This document shows positions 8,947-17,270 of a stretch of DNA of 64,000 bases, piece after piece. Position 1 is the first letter of the stretch. Every line of letters begins with the position of its first letter. Source of the DNA: an uncultured Alphaproteobacteria bacterium (GTDB taxonomy: Bacteria > Pseudomonadota > Alphaproteobacteria > Rhodobacterales > Rhodobacteraceae); assembly GCA_902600895.1 (NCBI GenBank), contig CACKLF010000003.1, forward strand, positions 20,510-84,509, given 5' to 3'. Below the pieces are notes generated by a model, which searched no databases, was not told where the DNA came from, and saw only the letters and a program-made list of their open reading frames with translations. A program made the position numbers and the translations under genes.

Positions 8947-9765
8947 ATGTACAATACTCTAGAATTCATGATTGAGGGCGGTATTGCAAATGTACGTTTG
9001 AATCGCCCAGAAAAACATAATGCTATCAATTTAGACATGTTTCGTGAACTTGGGGAGGTTGGAGAGTTTTTATCAACTAATGAGGATGTACGAGTAGTAA
9101 TCTTGTCCGGAAACGGAAAGTCTTTTTGTGCAGGAATTGATCTTGAGTCTATGGGAAAACTTACTCAAAATGGTTCTTTTGATGAAATGGCACTAAAACC
9201 ACTTAAGGGTTCAGATTCAAATTTTTTTCAAAGGGCGGCAACTATCTGGTATGACCTACCAGTGCCAGTGATAGCCGCTGTACACGGTGCTTGCTTAGGA
9301 GGTGGTATGCAAATTAGCCTCGGTTGTGATGTTCGTGTAGCTAGTCCAGATGCAAGTTTTTCAATAATGGAATTAAAGTGGGGGATAATACCTGATATGG
9401 GTATTTCTGTAACTTTGCCACGATTAATCAACTACGAAAAAGCCATGGAACTTACCATGACCAATAGAAAATTCTCTGCTAATGAGGCAGTAAATCTAGG
9501 TATTGTGTCAAAATTAGCTGATTCTCCGATAGCTCAGAGTCGTCTGATCGCTAATGAAATTCTCAAAAAGTCACCAGATGCTATTTATCAATTAAAGAAA
9601 TTATATAAAGCAGCTTGGACCACCAATAAGCAAGAGTTATTAAAGTTAGAAGCAAACCTTCAAACTACTTTAATGGGAGGTGAAAATCAGATGGAAGCTG
9701 TAGCTGCGAATTTTTCCAACAGAGTTCCAATTTTTAAATCAATGAAAAAAGTGATAAAAAATTAA
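8947..9765 (+). CDS. Enoyl-CoA hydratase/isomerase (crotonase) family protein
   Basis: The oxyanion-hole segments are SFCAGIDLESM and HGACLGGGMQISLGCDVRVAS. The following FSIMELKWGIIPDMG retains both a Glu and an Asp, the pair seen in delta(3,5)-delta(2,4)-dienoyl-CoA isomerases as well as hydratase-like members. The ORF-track start at 8896 is a TTG. The ATG at 8947 follows a strong AAGGGGG site about 11 nt upstream and gives 272 residues (MYNTLEFMIEGG), the family norm. The stop is immediately followed by the ATG of the FAD oxidoreductase, implying translational coupling. Confidence 0.92.
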   Translation: MYNTLEFMIEGGIANVRLNRPEKHNAINLDMFRELGEVGEFLSTNEDVRVVILSGNGKSFCAGIDLESMGKLTQNGSFDEMALKPLKGSDSNFFQRAATIWYDLPVPVIAAVHGACLGGGMQISLGCDVRVASPDASFSIMELKWGIIPDMGISVTLPRLINYEKAMELTMTNRKFSANEAVNLGIVSKLADSPIAQSRLIANEILKKSPDAIYQLKKLYKAAWTTNKQELLKLEANLQTTLMGGENQMEAVAANFSNRVPIFKSMKKVIKN

Positions 9766-10842
9766 ATGTTTGATGCTCTGGTTATTGGGGGAGGCATAGC
9801 CGGTATTTCTATTGCAGCTCAGTTATCAAAAAAATCTCAGGTGGTATTGATTGAAGCAGAAGATTCTTTATCTTACCATGCCTCTAGCCGTTCCGCAGCA
9901 ACATTTATAGAAAATTATGGTAATGCCGTTGTTCGCAACCTTAATACGGCAAGCAAAGACTATTTAACGTATAACAATGGTGGGGTATTGACCCCTCGGG
10001 GTATGATGTTACTAGGAAAAAAGGGCCAGCGTGAAGATTTCTTGAAAGATATGAAATCATTTGGCTTGAAAGAAATATCAAAGGAAGAGGCTATATCAAA
10101 ATTTAACGTTTTAGATAATTCCAAAGTAGTAAATGTTAGCTATAGACCAGACGTATTTGATCTAGACACTGATCTGTTTTTCCAAAACTTTTTAAAGGAA
10201 TATAAGAAAAACAAAGGCTCTATATTCACCAATTCTAAAGCTGAAAAAATTCACCACGATGGAAAAAAATGGATAGTTTCAACCACTAAAAATGAATTTG
10301 AGGCAAAGCTTTTAATTAACGCTTCGGGCGCTTGGGTTGATGAAATTGCAAAATTAGCAGGGGTTAAGCCTATCGGCTTTGTTCCATATAAGAGATCAAT
10401 CGCTAGAATAAAATTATCTGATCTCATTACTGTTAAAAGTTGGCCAATGATAACTGGCGTTAACGAGGAATTTTATGCTAAACCAGATGCAGGGGAACTT
10501 ATTGTTTCACCTGCTGATGAAACTCCTTCTCATCCTCACGATGCTTGGGCTACGGAAGAAGATCTAGCCACTGGTATTTATTTTTTGAGTGAGGTAACAA
10601 AACTCGCTATCAGCAAAATGTCTTCTAACTGGGCTGGGCTTCGAACATTCTCTCCTGACAGAGCTTTGGTGATTGGTCACGATAAAAAAAACTCATCTTT
10701 CTTTTGGTTTGCTGGTCAAGGAGGATATGGATTTCAAACCTCTGCAGCAGCCAGTGAACTTGCTGCCGAATTAATATTTGGGTTAAATCCAGGAATTGGA
10801 AAGGCAGTTGCTGAGGCACTTTCTCCTATCCGTTTTAAATAA
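9766..10842 (+). CDS. FAD-dependent oxidoreductase, DAO/glycine-oxidase family
   Basis: The N-terminal dinucleotide fold is ALVIGGGIAGISIAAQLS, and SSRSAATF corresponds to the second FAD-contacting stretch of the DAO family. The C-terminal FAD motif reads WFAGQGGYGFQTSAAASELAAE. The 358-residue length fits deaminating amino-acid or sarcosine-type oxidases. It starts directly after the crotonase stop codon, so it belongs to the same transcript. The substrate is probably a D-amino or N-methyl amino acid, which cannot be narrowed further. An AT-rich hairpin follows the stop. Confidence 0.9.
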   Translation: MFDALVIGGGIAGISIAAQLSKKSQVVLIEAEDSLSYHASSRSAATFIENYGNAVVRNLNTASKDYLTYNNGGVLTPRGMMLLGKKGQREDFLKDMKSFGLKEISKEEAISKFNVLDNSKVVNVSYRPDVFDLDTDLFFQNFLKEYKKNKGSIFTNSKAEKIHHDGKKWIVSTTKNEFEAKLLINASGAWVDEIAKLAGVKPIGFVPYKRSIARIKLSDLITVKSWPMITGVNEEFYAKPDAGELIVSPADETPSHPHDAWATEEDLATGIYFLSEVTKLAISKMSSNWAGLRTFSPDRALVIGHDKKNSSFFWFAGQGGYGFQTSAAASELAAELIFGLNPGIGKAVAEALSPIRFK

Positions 10843-10850
10843 TTAATCAT

Positions 10851-10868
10851 ATTTTTGAGTTCAAAAAT
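10851..10868. terminator. AT-rich palindrome between convergent genes
   Basis: ATTTTTGA-GT-TCAAAAAT forms perfect 8-bp arms with a 2-nt centre. It lies 8 nt past the stop of the FAD oxidoreductase and 40 nt before the stop of the opposite-strand small gene. Position suggests a bidirectional terminator, but the absence of GC pairs makes it weak. Confidence 0.35.
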
Positions 10869-10907
10869 TTCAGATAAACTGATAGTTATTGTGCCAATAA
10901 AAGACAA

Positions 10908-11153
10908 TTAAATCTCTCTTTTAGCCTTTAGCAAAATTTTGTAAATTTCATCAGATACTTCAAGACCGTCTTCTAACGCAAAAATATAAGCCTGTGTAAA
11001 GTTAAAATATGCATTTTCTTTATTTCCCATTTTTAAATCTAATTTCGCTTTTTTGGTGTATATCTCTACAACCAAGGACAAATCATTTTTCAAAAAAGCA
11101 TTTTGAAGTTTTGAGTTTTCACTTTCCAAACTATTAATTTTTTTTATTCCCAT
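10908..11153 (-). CDS. Small hypothetical protein, TPR-like helical
   Basis: The 81 residues are helical and charged, with an arrangement (AKLDLKMGNKENAYFNFTQAYIFALEDG) reminiscent of a tetratricopeptide repeat pair. There is no signal peptide or membrane segment. It lies 10 nt downstream of the Rieske oxygenase gene on the same strand and may be its co-transcribed partner. No function is assigned. Confidence 0.6.
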   Translation of the reverse strand: MGIKKINSLESENSKLQNAFLKNDLSLVVEIYTKKAKLDLKMGNKENAYFNFTQAYIFALEDGLEVSDEIYKILLKAKREI

Positions 11154-11163
11154 AAATTAATGA

Positions 11164-12297
11164 TCAGGCCGAATACTGATTGGCAACCCACCCGTGAAAA
11201 TTATGAGTTGGCCCATCCATTGCCGGCGAAAACCGGCCTCCATCAAAAAATTTTCCATAGCGCCCCTTTTGCATTCCCTCAACTACGAAAATATCCTCTG
11301 AAAGTACTGACTTCCAAAACAAAAAATTGTCTTCTCTCAATTTGCTATAATCTTTATTAATTGACCGAGAACTAGCGTAAAATATATTTACACGCTCAAG
11401 AGTGAAATCTTTTGAGATGGGTTGTAAAATTACTGAAAAAATGTGGTCTCGATGAACTCCTAGTAAAACATTTGGATATAGTGCAATATATTCGGCTCCT
11501 GTTTTCCATGACTCTGAAAGATTTTCAAAATCAACAAATACCCGACCGTTATCACTAATCTGTGTATAATGGTAAGAGCCTTGGCCTGAAAATTGGTCTT
11601 TGCTTTCAATATTGTAATGATCTTCCAGTTTAGAAACTACGTTTAATTCAGGATGAACCCACGGCAGATGGTAACTTTCACAAAAATTTTCTACAGCCAA
11701 TTTCCAATTACATTTTAGCTCTAATTGGAAGGAGCTATAATTTTTACAAGAGAAAAGAGGCTTATTGAATTCACTCCATCTGGACATCAGGGAGCAATTA
11801 GTTTTTTCAAATGGCTCAGCTGAATCTGAAATATTTACAAAAATCACACCGAGATAGACATAAGATCGAATTTTTTTAAGTCGAAGGCTTTTCTTGTTCA
11901 AGTCTTTGTGATGATTATATCCAGGGCCTCCAATATGTGGTGTCGCGCGCAAACTGCCATCAAGATTGTAACTCCATGAGTGATAGGGGCATCTAATGGT
12001 TCCTCTTATATTTTTTTTCTCTTCAACTAATATCATTCCTCTGTGACGGCACACATTTTGGTAAACACATATTTGGTTCGTGTAATCTCTAACAATTAGT
12101 AGAGGAAAACCTAATAAATTTAAAGGCAAAGCATCACCTGGATTCACTACATCATGTTCAAATGCCACCCCTGACCAATTATCGTATAGCAAGCACTCTT
12201 TTTCTTTTTGGAAAACCTGTTCATCAATATAGTGAGAATTGGGCAAACCGTTAGCTTTGGATATTGGCAAATTTACTTTTGATAGATCAGAACACAT
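11164..12297 (-). CDS. Rieske-type aromatic ring-hydroxylating oxygenase, alpha subunit
   Basis: The N-terminal Rieske [2Fe-2S] site is CRHRGMIL...CPYHSWSY, and the mononuclear iron site follows in NFCESYHLPWVHPEL. The ORF-track start is a TTG at 12321. The ATG at 12297 (MCSDLSKVNLP) has an AAAGGG site six bases upstream and gives 377 residues. No beta subunit, ferredoxin or reductase gene is adjacent, so it must use partners encoded elsewhere. Homologues act on aromatic acids, choline/betaine-like compounds or other quaternary amines, and the substrate is open. Confidence 0.92.
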   Translation of the reverse strand: MCSDLSKVNLPISKANGLPNSHYIDEQVFQKEKECLLYDNWSGVAFEHDVVNPGDALPLNLLGFPLLIVRDYTNQICVYQNVCRHRGMILVEEKKNIRGTIRCPYHSWSYNLDGSLRATPHIGGPGYNHHKDLNKKSLRLKKIRSYVYLGVIFVNISDSAEPFEKTNCSLMSRWSEFNKPLFSCKNYSSFQLELKCNWKLAVENFCESYHLPWVHPELNVVSKLEDHYNIESKDQFSGQGSYHYTQISDNGRVFVDFENLSESWKTGAEYIALYPNVLLGVHRDHIFSVILQPISKDFTLERVNIFYASSRSINKDYSKLREDNFLFWKSVLSEDIFVVEGMQKGRYGKFFDGGRFSPAMDGPTHNFHGWVANQYSA

Positions 12298-12418
12298 TAG
12301 ATTCCCTTTTAATTTTTGCAATAAGAATAAAGTATAGGAAAATGTAGAAAAATATTCTATAAAATTTGAGATTCAGTATGGCATTAAATTTGTGACACTA
12401 GAATGGGTATTATTTTAT

Positions 12419-13048
12419 ATGCTAAACAAATTTCCAATACTTTATAGTTTTAGAAGATGCCCATATGCGATAAGGGCACGTTTAGCACTTCTGGTGTCAA
12501 AACAAACAGTGGAAATAAGAGAGGTATTATTAAAGAATAAGCCAGTAGATTTTCTTAAAAAATCTCCCAGTAAAACAGTTCCGTGTCTTATTCTTAATGA
12601 CCAAATAATTGATGAAAGTTTAGATATTATGATCTGGGCACTAGAAATAAACGATCCGGAAAAATGGTTGGAGACTCCAAACTCTGAGTTTGATTTGATT
12701 AATCTAATTGATCATGAATTTAAACCATTATTGGATAAAACTAAGTATGCTACTCGTTTTCCAGGTGAAGACTTTTATAAAAATAGAGAGAATGCTTTAA
12801 AAATTCTAAAAGAAGTAGATGAAAGGATTTCTGATAAAAATATATATAAAAATCAATTCACTCTTGTTGATATGGCTATTTTTCCTTTCATACGTCAATT
12901 TGCTTTCATTGACCGCACTTTTTTTAATAGCCAAAATTGGAAAAATTTAGTCAATTGGCTTGACCTTATATTAAACTCACAATTATTCACTAGATGTCAA
13001 ACTAAATTCAAACAATGGTCCCCTTCCGATAAACCACGCTATTTTTAA
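12419..13048 (+). CDS. Glutathione S-transferase/glutaredoxin-2-like protein
   Basis: The N-terminus PILYSFRRCPYAIRARLALL is a thioredoxin-fold GST domain. It has CPY in place of the glutaredoxin CPYC pair, so it has one active-site cysteine. TVPCLILNDQIIDESLDIMIWALE is the glutathione-binding part. The helical C-terminal domain is short. The ATG at 12419 was chosen because the ORF-track start at 12392 is a GTG that adds ten residues before the first beta strand. One nucleotide separates its stop from the next gene's ATG, so they form an operon. Confidence 0.8.
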   Translation: MLNKFPILYSFRRCPYAIRARLALLVSKQTVEIREVLLKNKPVDFLKKSPSKTVPCLILNDQIIDESLDIMIWALEINDPEKWLETPNSEFDLINLIDHEFKPLLDKTKYATRFPGEDFYKNRENALKILKEVDERISDKNIYKNQFTLVDMAIFPFIRQFAFIDRTFFNSQNWKNLVNWLDLILNSQLFTRCQTKFKQWSPSDKPRYF

Positions 13049-13049
13049 A

Positions 13050-13871
13050 ATGAATATTAAACAAATAAGTTACGATTTATTAAACTGCTTGGAAAATAAG
13101 AAGTATTCGGAATTACTCTCAAAAACCATTACCGATGTAACTATTGAAAATGCCTATGAAATATCCAGCATGATAAATTCTCTGAGGACAGCAAAAGGAG
13201 AAATACTAAGTGGTATTAAAATTGGTTTTACAAATAAATCTCTTTGGGAACAATATAATGTTGACACCCCGATATTTGGAATAATGTATGATACAACTAT
13301 AAAAATGAATAATGCTAAATTGAATATTAACAAATACTTAGAACCTAAAATTGAGCCAGAAATTTATTTTAAGTTTTCTAAGACACCATCTTCAAAAATG
13401 TCTGATTACGAATTATTGGCTTGTTGTTCTAGCTTTGGTATTGGAATAGAAATTGTCAATTCAATTTACAAAGACTGGAAATTTTCTGTCTCAGATGCCA
13501 TTGCAGGATTTGGTCTACATGCTGAATATAGTTGTTTAATGGAAATTTCCCTCGCTAAATATAAAGATAAAGTTAAAGATTTAAGTGAAAATCTTTCTAA
13601 ATTTTCTGTTTCTCTGATGAGGGATGGCTTGCTCTTGGAAAAAGGACATAGCTCAAATATTTTGGCAAAAGGACCAATTGAAGCCTTAAGGCGCTATGTT
13701 TCATTTTGTGAACAGTTTATGCCTGACTGGTTGCTTTTAAATAAACCTATTACTACGGGAACTATAACTAATGCGCATGATATATGTGAGGGCGAAAGGT
13801 ATACTTTAAAATTTGAAGGTCTTTACATTCAGGAGCTAGAAGAAAAAACTCTGGGACCTATCGTCGTCTAA
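13050..13871 (+). CDS. 2-keto-4-pentenoate hydratase/4-oxalocrotonate decarboxylase-family protein
   Basis: The 273-residue protein has the hydratase family pattern of MhpD/DmpH. LSGIKIGFTNKSLWEQYNVDTPIFGIMYD is the N-terminal signature. EPKIEPEIYFKF contains the metal-binding Glu pair and FGIGIEIVNSIYKDWKF lies around the active site. Such enzymes hydrate 2-oxopent-4-enoate in meta-cleavage of aromatics. A paralogous family member occurs at 43820. Its 3' end overlaps the convergent methyltransferase by 14 nt. Confidence 0.85.
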   Translation: MNIKQISYDLLNCLENKKYSELLSKTITDVTIENAYEISSMINSLRTAKGEILSGIKIGFTNKSLWEQYNVDTPIFGIMYDTTIKMNNAKLNINKYLEPKIEPEIYFKFSKTPSSKMSDYELLACCSSFGIGIEIVNSIYKDWKFSVSDAIAGFGLHAEYSCLMEISLAKYKDKVKDLSENLSKFSVSLMRDGLLLEKGHSSNILAKGPIEALRRYVSFCEQFMPDWLLLNKPITTGTITNAHDICEGERYTLKFEGLYIQELEEKTLGPIVV

Positions 13872-14493
13872 AAATTATCAGTTTCCCAGGTCTATCAATT
13901 TTTGACATATAATTATGATCATCAATAGCAATTACTTCTATAATATTTAACGACACAAGTTTTTCTATGAATTTATTGTAGTCTTGTAATGCAAATGGCT
14001 CAGCATTCATGAAAATAACAACAATAGATCCCTGAGAGACAAAATCTACTAAAGTTTTAAGTGATTCTGGTCCAATATGACCCATTCCAAAACTACCAAC
14101 GCACATAAGCACATCGAATGTCTCATTGATGGAATTATCTAAATCTTCCACTCTTTTCTTATATAATTTTTTATATATGCCCTTCCCCTCTGCGATAGCT
14201 ATCATTTTAGATGAAACATCTAGGCCTGTAATGTTTAAAAATCCTAGCGAAATCAATTTTTCAGCAACGAGTCCAGTACCGCAACCAATATCAATAATTT
14301 CACAATCTTTTCTAGTTTCATACTTAAGCAATGCTTCAGATGCTATAATATGAGCACAGTAACCATATTCGTTTAATAGTTCATTTTCGTATTTTCTTGC
14401 CCAGTTATCGTAATGGGATTCGGGATCTATTTTGACATCTTTTCCAGATACGGCAGCTAAATTAGTTCCTATGGACTTTTTATTTATGTTCAA
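13858..14493 (-). CDS. Class I SAM-dependent methyltransferase
   Basis: Motif I, EIIDIGCGTGLVAEKLISLG, and the acidic loop ITGLDVSSKMIAIAEGKG define a Rossmann methyltransferase. The N-terminal YDNWARKYENELLNEYGY resembles the WBSCR27-like subgroup, which methylates small molecules. The substrate is unknown. Its ATG overlaps the stop of the upstream cyclase gene by 4 nt (ATGA). The two are therefore translationally coupled, raising the possibility of a functional link. Confidence 0.87.
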   Translation of the reverse strand: MNINKKSIGTNLAAVSGKDVKIDPESHYDNWARKYENELLNEYGYCAHIIASEALLKYETRKDCEIIDIGCGTGLVAEKLISLGFLNITGLDVSSKMIAIAEGKGIYKKLYKKRVEDLDNSINETFDVLMCVGSFGMGHIGPESLKTLVDFVSQGSIVVIFMNAEPFALQDYNKFIEKLVSLNIIEVIAIDDHNYMSKIDRPGKLIIFRRR

Positions 14494-16391
14494 GACTTTA
14501 TTCCTGCTGATATAAGCATATCTGCCAAATCGGCTAGAAATGTCTGATCTGTCGAAATAAAAGTTTTCATGGATCGCATCATAGACTTGATAGTCACGTC
14601 ATCTTTTAAACTGTGGATTTTTTTAACCAAATCTTTAGCCTTATCACCTTTTGCTTGTTTCATGAGAATATAAGCCATTATTCCCATGGCACCAATCTGA
14701 GCATCGCCAAAATACTGTTCACTTTCTGAAAGTTCCTTTGCTAATTTAAAAGCTTTCTCATATCGACCAAAACTGGTCAGTGATAATGAGTAGTTTAATT
14801 TTATATTCGCAGGTGGATAAGGAACTAAACTTAAGGCTTTCTGAAAGGTTTTTTGTGCATCATCAGGCATTTGCAATTGAGTAAATGTGTTCCCAGCCGC
14901 ACCTAGCGTAGTGATTCCCGTAGGATCTAACTCCACTCCCTTTCTATTATTAAATACAGCTTTCTCAATACGAATAGCATTGGTCATTTCTGGAAATAAT
15001 TGTGGCTGTTTAGCTAATAAACCGGCTTTTGTAGTGTAGGCAAATCCATAATCTGGACCACTAATTAGCGCCCGATCTACTAGATTATTCATATCTCTAG
15101 CTATAAATTGCACTTGGTCTTTTTCCATAAGTCCAGTAATATACTTACATGTCAAATACCAGGCATAATCAACTAAAATTACGGGATTTTCTGGCTCTAA
15201 AAGAAAAAGCTCTTCAAATAACTCAGTTGCCTTAATGACGCCATCCCGGTCACATCTCATATAGTTAATGTGTGCATTTTTTGATATAGACCAAGCCTGG
15301 GCACTCTTAAAATACTTTCTAGTATCATTTAATTTTTTGCCAGTGGTCAGCTTCACTTGCAACTCGCTGAGAACATTTTCTGCAATATTATCTTGAATAG
15401 AAAAGATATCATCAAATTCAAAGTCATATTTCTGAGACCAAATTATCTTTGATTTATTCAAATCTGAAAGTTCGACGGTGGTTCTAATTTTTTGATTAGC
15501 TATTTGGTTTGTGCCTGTTAATACAAAACGCACTCCATACCTTTCAACAATTTCCTGATCGATTAATTCTTTTTTAAATATAAAATCACTAGTACTTCTT
15601 GATTGAACTGTAAGCTGAGGATATTGGGATAGATATGATATAATTGTATCTGTCATCCCCTCAGTAACATGCTCATTAGTGTTATCACTGGAACGATGAA
15701 TGAAGGGTTTAATTAGCACAGATGGCTTATCACTGACTATAAATTTATCAACATCGTTCTGAAATGCTCTATTTACAACAAAACCTATAAGGAAGATAAA
15801 TAAGATGGTGGCAAAAACTAATGCATACAATGGTCTACTTGGTCCTGTTCGAAGAGACCGCTTTTGTGATGGTTCTACCAACACGTCATATGCCTGAAAG
15901 ATATTTTCTTTTACTTTTTGCGTACCAAGATTATTATATTCAAAATTTGTTTTGGATTTAACTAAATCAAAAATTGACTTAGAAACGGTTATCCCATTGG
16001 CCTGTGATAATGCCTCCAACCTGGCGGCAATGTTAACACCATCACCTAATAGATTTTTGCCCTCCAATATAACATCGCCCATATTTATCCCTATGCGATA
16101 TTCGAGTTTAATAAAGTCGCCTTCCCCTTTGTTTCTAAGAATCATTTTCTCTTGAAATTGAACACCTGCTTCAATCGCAGATACAGCACTTGGAAATTCA
16201 GCTAAGATTGAATCTCCACCCGTATTAAATATTCTGCCTTTTTTTATTTTGATTATTTCTTTTAAAATATTAGAACACTCACGAAGACTTTGTAGTGTGC
16301 CATTTTCGTTAGTTTCCATGTGCTTACTGTATGATACAACATCAGTAGCAAAAATTACTGTAATCTTTCTTTCAATATTCTCATCACTCAT
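14490..16391 (-). CDS. Membrane-anchored class III nucleotidyl cyclase with TolB-like and TPR domains
   Basis: Domain order in 633 residues: a cyclase catalytic domain (about 8-175), one transmembrane helix (LYALVFATILFIFLIGFVV, about 188-206), a TolB/FlgO-like domain (about 220-350, SVLIKPFIHRS to IQDNIAENVLSEL) and C-terminal TPR-like helices. Both metal-binding aspartates are present (FATDVVSYS, GGDSILAEF), as are the transition-state Asn and Arg in GDGVNIAARLE. The adenine-recognition Lys position is Asn (FNTGGD), so base specificity is uncertain. With the catalytic domain N-terminal and cytoplasmic, the TolB/TPR part would lie in the periplasm as a sensor. It is coupled to the downstream methyltransferase. 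Confidence 0.9.
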   Translation of the reverse strand: MSDENIERKITVIFATDVVSYSKHMETNENGTLQSLRECSNILKEIIKIKKGRIFNTGGDSILAEFPSAVSAIEAGVQFQEKMILRNKGEGDFIKLEYRIGINMGDVILEGKNLLGDGVNIAARLEALSQANGITVSKSIFDLVKSKTNFEYNNLGTQKVKENIFQAYDVLVEPSQKRSLRTGPSRPLYALVFATILFIFLIGFVVNRAFQNDVDKFIVSDKPSVLIKPFIHRSSDNTNEHVTEGMTDTIISYLSQYPQLTVQSRSTSDFIFKKELIDQEIVERYGVRFVLTGTNQIANQKIRTTVELSDLNKSKIIWSQKYDFEFDDIFSIQDNIAENVLSELQVKLTTGKKLNDTRKYFKSAQAWSISKNAHINYMRCDRDGVIKATELFEELFLLEPENPVILVDYAWYLTCKYITGLMEKDQVQFIARDMNNLVDRALISGPDYGFAYTTKAGLLAKQPQLFPEMTNAIRIEKAVFNNRKGVELDPTGITTLGAAGNTFTQLQMPDDAQKTFQKALSLVPYPPANIKLNYSLSLTSFGRYEKAFKLAKELSESEQYFGDAQIGAMGIMAYILMKQAKGDKAKDLVKKIHSLKDDVTIKSMMRSMKTFISTDQTFLADLADMLISAGIKS

Positions 16392-16461
16392 GAGGTCAGC
16401 CTATCTAATTAAGTTTCAAATTAAAACTTTTTTGAACACGAAATAATCATTTTTTATATAT

Positions 16462-17115
16462 CTATGCCTTTTGTGCTTTAAACGGTTTTCTTCTTTTAGG
16501 AAAACATGTTCTACAAATTTTGCAAATAGTTCCATCACAGCCCCTAGCCGTACAATATTCTCTTCCATAAAAGATTATCTGGAGATGTAATTTATTCCAT
16601 AAATTTTTTGGAAATATTTTTTTTAAGTCACTCTCTGTTTGAGAGACATTTTTACCATTTGTTAGACCCCATCGCTGTGCAAGTCGATGAATATGAGTAT
16701 CCACTGGAAACGCTGGTGTACCAAAAGCCTGTGCCATTACTACGCTAGCTGTTTTATGACCTACTCCTGGAAGTTTCTCTAATTGTTCAAAACTTCTTGG
16801 CACTACTCCATTATAATCATTTATCAAGATTTGTGATAATTCTGAAATAGCTTTTGACTTTTTGGGTGCTAAACCGCAAGGACGTATAATGGAGTAAATA
16901 GTTTCAACTTCAAGTTGAGCCATGTCATTAGGGTTTTTAGCTTTCTTAAATAAAATTGGAGTAACCTTATTAACTCTTTCGTCAGTACATTGTGCACTAA
17001 GTAAAACCGCAATTAAGAGTTCAAATTCGTTATTATGATTCAAAGGAACTGAAGTTTTGGGATAAAGTTCCTCTAATTCATTAATTATAAATTTTGATCG
17101 TTCTGATCTGATCAT
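16462..17115 (-). CDS. nth: Endonuclease III (DNA glycosylase/AP lyase)
   Basis: It removes oxidised pyrimidines and nicks abasic sites. The helix-hairpin-helix LEKLPGVGHKTASVVMAQAFG carries the catalytic Lys, and FPVDTHIHRLAQRWGL carries the catalytic Asp. The C-terminal iron-sulfur segment reads YCTARGCDGTICKICRTCFP. Its cysteines are spaced x4, x4, x2, x2, unlike the C-x6-C-x2-C-x5-C pattern of the E. coli enzyme. The 217-residue length is normal. It is divergent from the cyclase gene at 17271. Confidence 0.94.
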   Translation of the reverse strand: MIRSERSKFIINELEELYPKTSVPLNHNNEFELLIAVLLSAQCTDERVNKVTPILFKKAKNPNDMAQLEVETIYSIIRPCGLAPKKSKAISELSQILINDYNGVVPRSFEQLEKLPGVGHKTASVVMAQAFGTPAFPVDTHIHRLAQRWGLTNGKNVSQTESDLKKIFPKNLWNKLHLQIIFYGREYCTARGCDGTICKICRTCFPKRRKPFKAQKA

Positions 17116-17270
17116 TTTAATATTTTTAAAAGTATTTTTACTATTTAGTGAATTGTTAAAGCATAATAATTAACTAAAAAAAATGGTGACATCAATAATG
17201 ATTATTGTACCTATACAATCCACCTAATGATGAATATTATAAAGGTACACTCCTTAATGTGATTCTGATT

